The translations under genes and the position numbers were made by a program. Below, in pieces: positions 25,263-29,769 of a DNA stretch of 29,769 nt. Origin of the DNA: Sulfuritalea sp. (lineage in GTDB: Bacteria; Pseudomonadota; Gammaproteobacteria; Burkholderiales; Rhodocyclaceae); contig JADJVS010000006.1 in NCBI GenBank assembly GCA_016710465.1, positions 1-29,769 of the forward strand. Reading direction: 5' to 3'. The stretch's first letter is position 1. Every line of letters begins with the position of its first letter. The notes under the pieces were generated by a model. The model was not told where the DNA came from. It saw nothing but the letters and a program-made list of their open reading frames with translations, and made no database searches.

Positions 25263-25281
25263 TTTCTACACTGTGTAGAAA
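25263..25281. promoter_or_regulatory. 19-bp perfect palindrome, likely operator
   Basis: TTTCTACACTGTGTAGAAA has nine-base arms around a single T. It lies about 80 bases upstream of the first gene of the minus operon. Such short-spaced perfect palindromes are typical operators for dimeric XRE repressors, and the element encodes one (2654-3142) and an RHH protein (28234-28491). On the minus strand the arm TAGAAA could double as a -10 box, so binding would block transcription; this last point is inference. Confidence 0.55.
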
Positions 25282-25326
25282 TTCCTCACCAGCGCGGTTC
25301 GCATATACCTCTACTCGATAAAATAC

Positions 25327-25402
25327 CCGTTAAACAGATCGATGATTGATCGTCAATCTGCAAGCAAAGTCAACGCAAAGACACATCATATATCCGTTAA
25401 AA
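25327..25402 (+). repeat. Direct repeat CCGTTAAA in the control region
   Basis: CCGTTAAA occurs at 25327-25334 and 25394-25401, each followed within two bases by a GATC-containing palindromic segment (CAGATCGATGATT and ATGATCATCATT). The spacing of 67 bp is not a simple helical multiple. The paired layout suggests two binding sites for one protein, either a regulator or an initiator. Confidence 0.4.
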
Positions 25403-25457
25403 TGATCATCATTCCAACCCTGTCCTCGTCGGAAGTGGCATAGAGCTACTTTTTCGA

Positions 25458-25487
25458 TTGACACACTGCCAGACTATCGGCTACGAT
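25458..25487 (+). promoter_or_regulatory. Sigma70-like promoter for the plus operon, close to the start codon
   Basis: TTGACA (25458-25463) matches the -35 consensus fully. TACGAT (25482-25487) after 18 bases is a fair -10. Transcription would begin within about seven bases of 25493, so the first gene may be read from a leaderless mRNA, in line with the lack of a well-spaced ribosome binding site there. Confidence 0.45.
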
Positions 25488-25492
25488 TAGGA

Positions 25493-26735
25493 ATGCTTCC
25501 CGCTCCCCACAAGTGTGCGCTTTGTCCCGATCAGATAGGGACAACGGAGCGCAGTGATAAGGAGTTCTGCTCGGATGCGTGCCGATCGCTAAACTGGCAG
25601 CGGAACAATCGGGTTCCGATCAGCGCTTATACCGTCGAAGACTTTGAGGGACTGCGGGCGGTTATCTCACGGGCTGAGCAGCGACTTGCTGAGTTTAAAA
25701 GGATTCGCATCATCGGCTACTCGCTCAAGGGAGATCCTCCGAGGGCGTTGCTGGCTCGAATCGGCAGGGTCGAGTTTCCCGATCCAGCACGGAAAACAAA
25801 GCGCTTCCCCGACGAGTCGGGTGTCACTCGTGTACTTCGTGGGAGCTATTTTCGCTGGGCTCCTTTCGAGCCACCCCGCGTGCCAGTCGCCGGATACTAC
25901 GACGTGACCCTGCACTTTGAGGACGGTAGCGTGCTGGTGATGGGCGAACATGAGGTGGCGAAGGGTTTCCCGTCGGTCCTCTACTACGACAAGGAAGGCA
26001 ATCGCTACGACGTGAAGGGCAAGATGATCCCGAAGGGAAAGCCCGCGACGCCGAAGGCGCGAAGGAAGTATGTGCCCCGCAAGCACAGCACGCCCAATGA
26101 CTCGGTCGTGCCTGTTGAGCCAACGATCTTAGAGCATATTCGCGTAGCCGTAGCGCGTGCAGTCCAGGCGGAGCGTGAAGTCGATCGGCTGCGAGGCCAG
26201 GCGACACCTCCCCCAGACAATAGAGAGCAAGCAACGAGGTTGGATTCGATTAGCGAACAGGTGGCGATGCTGACGGCGAAGCTGAACGCTGCGGAATCTC
26301 AGATAAGCCAAGCCGAGGCGCGAGCGGCGCGAGCCGAAGCCCAGCTCGCCCAGACATTGGAAACGGTTCGATCCATGAAGCAAACCGCGTTGAGTGCGTG
26401 CGGAGGATGCTCTGGACAGATCTCAGCGAGAGCGTGGCAGGCTGTTGGAGCAGGTCGCAACACTGCGGCAGTCAGCAGCGGCGAGAGTTCCAACCGCCGA
26501 TAAAGCCGTATCGACGGTTGTCGAATCCCCGACTGTTGCGACTAAACCCGCCCCGGTTCAGCAGAGCAGCGCGGCAGCACCTTCCGCACCCGCTCCCGCG
26601 AAGCCTGCGACGGTTCCCATGGAGCAGTCAGTAACCCGAGCGGCGGCGCAAGCAGTGCCCCCACCGGCTGCGGTCAAGCCCGCTGCGCTGCGTCGAAACA
26701 CGCTGTCGATACTCAAACCGGGAGGTCGAATATGA
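25493..26735 (+). CDS. Zinc-finger / coiled-coil protein (about 413 aa), apparent frameshift
   Basis: Residues 8-30 are a zinc finger, CALC...EFCSDAC (C8, C11, C26, C30), the same type as the standalone 35-aa protein at 28496. A globular part follows (about 40-190) with strands such as YYDVTLHFEDGSVLVMGEHEV. Residues about 210-290 are a coiled coil (EREVDRLRGQ; NAAESQISQAEARAARAEAQLAQ). The given frame leaves this coil near 26390 with an unlikely Ser/Gly tail. In the next frame the coil resumes as RAEDALDRSQRERGRLLEQVATLRQ and runs into a Pro/Ala tail ending at 26735, where ATGA starts the next gene. One surplus base explains both halves. Possibly a DNA-binding scaffold; function unknown. Confidence 0.6.
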
Positions 26736-27256
26736 AGCGCAGCAAGCGCGAACCGCAGAAGATTGTGCCCATCCTCCGCGAGCTTGGTTTCAGGATCAAG
26801 GAGGTCTACGCCGACTGCCTCGATCTGATGGTGGATGGAGTGCGAGAGCTGCGACGCCTTCAGCAGCTCGCCCACTTCCTCAGCACCCGTGGCACCTGGG
26901 TCTGCGAGCTTGAGTTAGTGACCGACGGGCTCACGTCACAAGCCGAAGACGAGTGGCGGGTGGAGCTGTTGATCGGTCGAGTAGACCACGCGGGCATGAC
27001 CACACAGGACTACGGATGGGTTGCTTCTGCGATCCGGTCTTGGGCCAAAGCAGAGCGGCTGATTAAGAGCGACGTGGACCTACAGGCACTCCGTCATGGG
27101 GACATGCTGAGTGTCGAGGATCTCAAGTGGCTCTGGCCACCCGATGTCAGCACATTCCTTGGGTCCGATGTCAGCACATTCCTTGGGAAGGAACCATCCA
27201 TGCGACAAACGCCAAAGCGGAAGCCAAGAAAAGCCGCGACAGGGAGCAAGCCATGA
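26732..27256 (+). CDS. Unknown protein with an internal 8-aa tandem repeat (174 aa)
   Basis: The ATG overlaps the preceding stop (ATGA), with GGGAGGTCGAAT upstream. It begins basic (MKRSKREPQKIVPILRELGF), followed by a mixed alpha/beta domain (WVCELELVTDGL, WRVELLIGRVDHAGM, YGWVASAIRSW). Near the end the peptide DVSTFLG is repeated (DVSTFLGSDVSTFLG) because of a 24-bp DNA duplication. The tail is very basic (TPKRKPRKAA). No family is recognised. Confidence 0.65.
   Translation: MKRSKREPQKIVPILRELGFRIKEVYADCLDLMVDGVRELRRLQQLAHFLSTRGTWVCELELVTDGLTSQAEDEWRVELLIGRVDHAGMTTQDYGWVASAIRSWAKAERLIKSDVDLQALRHGDMLSVEDLKWLWPPDVSTFLGSDVSTFLGKEPSMRQTPKRKPRKAATGSKP
27141..27187 (+). repeat. 24-bp in-frame tandem duplication
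   Basis: CCGATGTCAGCACATTCCTT plus GGG occurs at 27141-27163 and again at 27165-27187, identical over 23 bases with a period of 24. The duplication keeps the reading frame of the 174-aa gene and adds one copy of eight residues. Perfect identity indicates that it is recent. Confidence 0.85.
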
Positions 27257-27522
27257 ACCGTCCGCGAATCGGGGAACGGTACGAAGCGTGCGAGCACGCA
27301 ACACCAGGAAAGCAGCACTGGTGGAGCGTGAAGGGACGTTGGATCGCGCTGTGCGCCGTTTGTCACAAGGCGTTCGCGGCGAAGAAGCCGGTCGCGCTGA
27401 AGGCGGCGACGCTGACCCGCGATGACGACCGACCCCTCATGGATCTGTCTTCCAGGAAGCCGGAGGTGCTCAATTTCGATTTCCCGTGGGGTGGCAGGGC
27501 GAATAAGAAGAGTGAGGGATGA
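27253..27522 (+). CDS. Small Cys/His protein (89 aa)
   Basis: The start ATG at 27253 overlaps the preceding stop and has AGGGAG upstream; a longer frame reaching back to 27127 merely reads the tandem repeat out of frame. The ligand pattern CEH (13-15) and CAVCH (34-38) around WWSVKGRWIAL suggests a single zinc knuckle, as in small treble-clef or HNH-like proteins, but no nuclease motif is visible. The C-terminus is Lys/Asp-rich. Part of the plus-strand early-type operon. Confidence 0.65.
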   Translation: MNRPRIGERYEACEHATPGKQHWWSVKGRWIALCAVCHKAFAAKKPVALKAATLTRDDDRPLMDLSSRKPEVLNFDFPWGGRANKKSEG

Positions 27523-28220
27523 TGACCAAACGAAAACAGAAGCGAAAACAGGATGTCGGTCAGAAACGTCTCTTTCAGGTGTTCCGACACCACAGCGGAA
27601 CGAACATGGTTGCATTCGATGTCGAGCCCAGATCCGGCGAAGGATTCGACTTTGTCGGTGAAGTCTCTGCGGAGGGGTTCCTGGCTGCGCATCTCGCCGT
27701 GCTGGGCGAGCTGCCGCCGCTAGACGAAGCCATCAAGCCGCTTGTCCTGCTTCTCAATGAGTTGGGATACTGGACCGAATTTAGTTGCAGCGGACACGAG
27801 GAGTCGGACGGCGGAAACCGTGGTTACATCTTGGTGTACATTGAGCGACCCGAAACGCTGCTTCGGCTCAAGCGGTTGCTTGCCGATATCTGGGACGAGG
27901 ATGATGGGCCATGCGACTGCGAAGGGGATTGTGATTTTATCGATGGGCACCCTCCGCTCCGGTCACTGAGGAATGGCACCCCAATACCTTTGCCCAACAT
28001 GGATGTCCGACTCAATTTGGTCGTCGATGGCACTCTGCACGGAGAGTGGGGGGTGAGTATCGACTTCGTCGGCTATGAGCGCCCACTAACGGCGTTAGAC
28101 TACGCCTGGCTGGTTGAGCAGATCGAGCTGCGCACGGGTCGCGCAAAGCCGCTCCCACAGCCGGTTCTTCCACAGCCGCTCCAACGTCATAAGCGGCTCA
28201 CCATTCAGCGTCTTCTCTGA
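27519..28220 (+). CDS. Unknown protein with SCSGH motif (233 aa)
   Basis: Two adjacent ATGs (27519 and 27522) follow GTGAGG; either may be used. After a basic N-terminus (TKRKQKRKQ) comes an alpha/beta domain. The most striking part is LLNELGYWTEFSCSGH (about 79-94), then GYILVYIERPETLLRLKRLL, and a Cys/Asp cluster DDGPCDCEGDCDFIDGH. The last 60 residues include YERPLTALDYAWLVEQIEL and a Pro/Arg tail. I have seen similar 'GYxTxxSCSGH' segments in uncharacterised phage and bacterial proteins but cannot name the family. The Cys/Asp/His cluster could bind a metal. Confidence 0.6.
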   Translation: MMTKRKQKRKQDVGQKRLFQVFRHHSGTNMVAFDVEPRSGEGFDFVGEVSAEGFLAAHLAVLGELPPLDEAIKPLVLLLNELGYWTEFSCSGHEESDGGNRGYILVYIERPETLLRLKRLLADIWDEDDGPCDCEGDCDFIDGHPPLRSLRNGTPIPLPNMDVRLNLVVDGTLHGEWGVSIDFVGYERPLTALDYAWLVEQIELRTGRAKPLPQPVLPQPLQRHKRLTIQRLL

Positions 28221-28233
28221 GCGGAGGTGGTGC

Positions 28234-28491
28234 ATGTCCGAAGAAGACCAGAAGCCAGAAAACGATACTGTGCAGAGACGCCGAAAGCGTCAGCAAGTTC
28301 GACTCCTCAAGCTGCGGGACAAGGAGGACCGCGTCCGAATATCGCTCCGGCTTGAGGCGACTGTAGACGAGAAGCTCGACCAGCTTGCCGAACTTCGCGG
28401 ACTCGATCGGAACACCGCGATCAGCCTTGCCATCGCACAGGACTGGATCGCGTGCTTTGGACCCCCAAACGCCCACAGCCTGAAGAGGTGA
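28234..28491 (+). CDS. Ribbon-helix-helix (Arc/CopG-like) protein (85 aa)
   Basis: The ATG at 28234 has GGAGG seven bases upstream. A charged N-terminus (QRRRKRQQVRLLKLRDK) leads to the motif at about 33-75: strand RVRISLRLEA, helix VDEKLDQLAELRG and helix DRNTAISLAIAQDWIACFG. These proteins bind DNA as dimers by inserting the strand into the major groove. Plasmids and phages use them for copy control, partition or repression. It may act on the repeats in the divergent control region. Confidence 0.7.
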   Translation: MSEEDQKPENDTVQRRRKRQQVRLLKLRDKEDRVRISLRLEATVDEKLDQLAELRGLDRNTAISLAIAQDWIACFGPPNAHSLKR

Positions 28492-28495
28492 TGCC

Positions 28496-28603
28496 ATGGA
28501 AGATTTGTGTTCCGTCTGCAAAAAGAATCCCTTAAGCGGATCGCGGCGTCAGAAGTTCTGTAGCGATGCCTGTCAAACGGCCATCCAACGGACAGGGCGA
28601 TGA
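28496..28603 (+). CDS. 35-aa standalone zinc finger
   Basis: AGAGGTGATGCC precedes the ATG and the stop overlaps the next start (ATGA). The whole protein is one finger: Cys5, Cys8, Cys22, Cys26 (LCSVCKK...KFCSDACQTAIQRTGR). The FCSDAC segment is identical to that of the finger opening the 413-aa protein at 25493. Fingers of this type occur in small mobile-element proteins. It may bind nucleic acid or act as an adaptor. Confidence 0.7.
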   Translation: MEDLCSVCKKNPLSGSRRQKFCSDACQTAIQRTGR

Positions 28604-29062
28604 CCAACTACTTCAAGGTTGTTCGTCGTTGGTATTGTAAGGACTGTCGGAAGGAGTATCCGGTGCGGGGGCCGTACTCCTGCAAAAAGGGGCACTCCGT
28701 GGTTCGGCTCTGCGGATACAGTCTTTGCTTTCGAGAAGTGCTGCCCAATCGCAATTCTTGCGACCATGAGCATGATGTCTTGGCAGCGCGAGAATCGGCT
28801 GGAAAAGTCCTGCATCCCGAGATCACCACAACCTCCGGGGAGTGGCTGTTCCGCGAGCGGCTTCGGCTCGGTATGAGTCGCACACAGGTCTGCGAGCCCC
28901 TTAATGGCAATTGGAGCGAATCGCGAGATCAACTCGGTGAAAGAAGTCCGACTACAGCTAGAGCAGCAGCGCATCGTCTTGGTCTGTGGCTGTGGAGCAA
29001 GAACCTCGATACAGATTGCCAACGATGGCCACGCATCGCTTCGCACAGGGAGTACGGAATGA
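28600..29062 (+). CDS. Cys-rich, HTH-like protein (about 153 aa), apparent frameshift
   Basis: It begins MTNYFKVVRRWYCKDCRKEY with further ligands YSCKKGH, RLCGYSLC and CDHEH, giving probably two zinc sites within residues 13-58. At about 80-120 an XRE-like segment reads GEWLFRERLRLGMSRTQVCEP. The given frame then continues into a different gene with a poor, Arg/Ser-rich linker. Removing one base from the C4 tract at 28897-28900 instead gives LMAIGANREINSVKEVRLQLEQQRIVLVCGCG and a stop at 29062 that overlaps an ATG. I therefore split the 294-residue frame into two genes. Confidence 0.55.
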
Positions 29063-29484
29063 GCACCCTCTGTGGCCAATGTCACGAACCCCTTCCGGCC
29101 TCACCTCGCGGCAGTGTTCCGCAAATCGTGACGACCAACGGCACAACCCATCGGCTCACCGCGCAGTGCATCCCTTGCACCGCCAAGGGGAGTCGCGAGG
29201 TTCGGACGGGGCTCCTCATCGAAGCGTGGGACAGGTTCACGGCGCTGCGTGTCCCACCGAAGGTTGCCCATCCTCTGTTCTTTACGTTTGAGGCTCGCAA
29301 GGGCGGCTCCGCGAGTCTGCTCCTGCTTCCTGACGACGTGCGAAGCGAACTGAAGATCGAAGCAGAGCTAGCGGAGATTTGCGACGCAGGAATGCAGCCT
29401 GTGGTCCTCGCACTGTTCACGCCGGGACTGCTGCCGCTCTACATCATCAAGGGCTACGAACCAACCATTCAGTCTGGAGGATAG
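29059..29484 (+). CDS. Small zinc-ribbon protein (141 aa)
   Basis: The ATG at 29059 overlaps the stop of the corrected preceding gene. Cys5/Cys8 (LCGQC) and Cys37/Cys40 (CIPC) make a zinc ribbon. The rest is an alpha/beta domain: LLIEAWDRFTALRVPPKV, FFTFEARKGGSASLLLLPDDVRSELKIEAELAEI in pieces, and VVLALFTPGLLPLYIIKGYEP. No family is recognised. It is the penultimate gene of the plus-strand run. Confidence 0.6.
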   Translation: MSTLCGQCHEPLPASPRGSVPQIVTTNGTTHRLTAQCIPCTAKGSREVRTGLLIEAWDRFTALRVPPKVAHPLFFTFEARKGGSASLLLLPDDVRSELKIEAELAEICDAGMQPVVLALFTPGLLPLYIIKGYEPTIQSGG

Positions 29485-29486
29485 CG

Positions 29487-29663
29487 ATGGAAGACAGATA
29501 TGCACACCTGCGAGTCCGCAACGAACACGGGGCTCTGCGCAAGGGCGGGCGACAGAGCGTCGACTTCAAATCGGCCCACAGGGCTTGGCAGTCCGAAGCC
29601 GCGCAGATACTGGAACTTTCCGGCGCGGGGCGACTCTTTGATGTGGGCATCCGTCGGCGCTAG
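29487..29663 (+). CDS. Small basic unknown protein (58 aa)
   Basis: GGAGG lies six bases before the ATG, two bases after the preceding stop. The protein is basic and helical: MEDRYAHLRVRNEHG, then SAHRAWQSEAAQILELSGAG and a C-terminal IRRR. No domain is recognised. The last 106 bases of the window after its stop show no further gene or terminator. Confidence 0.6.
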   Translation: MEDRYAHLRVRNEHGALRKGGRQSVDFKSAHRAWQSEAAQILELSGAGRLFDVGIRRR

Positions 29664-29769
29664 GCGCTGTTCCGGGGGCGTGACTTCATCCGCAACGCCC
29701 ACTGACAATCCTGACTCTGGACTACCTGACCGAACCGAAAGGAAGACACCAGGGCCAACTTTCAACTGG

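Larger units (their letters stand above)
25185..25492. promoter_or_regulatory. Divergent control region between the two operons
   Basis: This is the only sizeable gap between the minus-strand and plus-strand gene runs and is clearly more AT-rich than its surroundings. Besides the listed palindrome and repeats it contains GATTGA-TCG-TCAATC (25344-25358) and ATGATCAT (25402-25409). For the minus operon no single -35/-10 pair stands out; TTGACG (reverse of 25348-25353 area) followed by an AT-rich stretch is one candidate. Clustered repeats beside an XRE- and RHH-encoding element fit an operator region; a replication origin is also possible. Confidence 0.6.

Noticed and set aside
28600..29484. 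One 294-residue Cys-rich protein
   Set aside because: The middle is an Arg/Ser-rich stretch typical of a wrong frame. Another frame gives a natural end at 29062 overlapping an ATG, so two genes are preferred.
1..29769. CRISPR array, tRNA or rRNA genes
   Set aside because: No regularly spaced repeats, cloverleaf or rRNA-like stretch was noticed while reading both strands; a dedicated tRNA or CRISPR search was not possible here.

Overview
The window looks like part of a high-GC bacterial genome, probably a myxobacterium-like (Myxococcota) host. That assignment is an inference from three things: remnants of several Ser/Thr protein kinases with wording typical of that group, a Cys-rich lipoprotein, and a high GC third-position coding style. 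About 27 kb of it (from about 2507 to the right edge) reads as one compact accessory element. I recognise no integrase, terminase, capsid, portal, relaxase or replicase in it, so its nature (virus, integrative element or other) stays open.

Layout: (1) 1-2506 is a graveyard of three broken Ser/Thr kinase genes (minus 1-300, minus 706-1370, plus 2118-2506) with no intact gene. The third kinase stops right after its catalytic HRDFK motif. (2) At exactly that point lies an array of five alternating GCTTAG/CTAAGC half-sites spaced 10-11 bp apart (2507-2554), a candidate element end or operator. (3) 2654-25184 is a single minus-strand run of about 26 genes, mostly joined by ATGA-type overlaps. Read in transcription order it starts with a 43-aa protein, a coiled-coil-like protein, a J-domain plus zinc-ribbon protein and two Pro/Ala-rich coiled-coil proteins. 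It continues with an N6-adenine DNA methyltransferase and a 1.5-thousand-residue SNF2-type helicase. Then come three membrane/coiled-coil proteins, a membrane-anchored M23 endopeptidase, a three-protein family built by shuffling PLAT domains and UBA-like repeats, small structural-looking and lipoprotein genes, a collagen/beta-helix spike-like protein, a protein sharing its N-terminus with the methyltransferase, small Zn-finger proteins and finally an XRE-type regulator. (4) 25185-25492 is an AT-richer divergent control region with palindromes and direct repeats. (5) 25493-29663 is a plus-strand run of nine small genes rich in Cys-type zinc fingers plus a ribbon-helix-helix protein, which looks like an early/regulatory module.

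Working model (inference): the minus operon makes a membrane-associated particle or surface structure. It would include a cell-wall hydrolase and a fibre/spike, together with a DarB-like methyltransferase-helicase pair that protects or processes DNA. The plus operon would supply regulation. Shared modules between neighbouring genes show that the operon grew by duplication and domain shuffling. They are the methyltransferase N-terminus in a second protein, PLAT in two proteins, an LxALRAQGYTDDQI-type repeat in two proteins, and a membrane module in two proteins.

At least seven genes appear split by a single-base indel, often in a homopolymer; in each case the two halves make one sensible protein. 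This suggests sequencing or assembly indels, though decay or programmed frameshifting cannot be excluded from the sequence alone.
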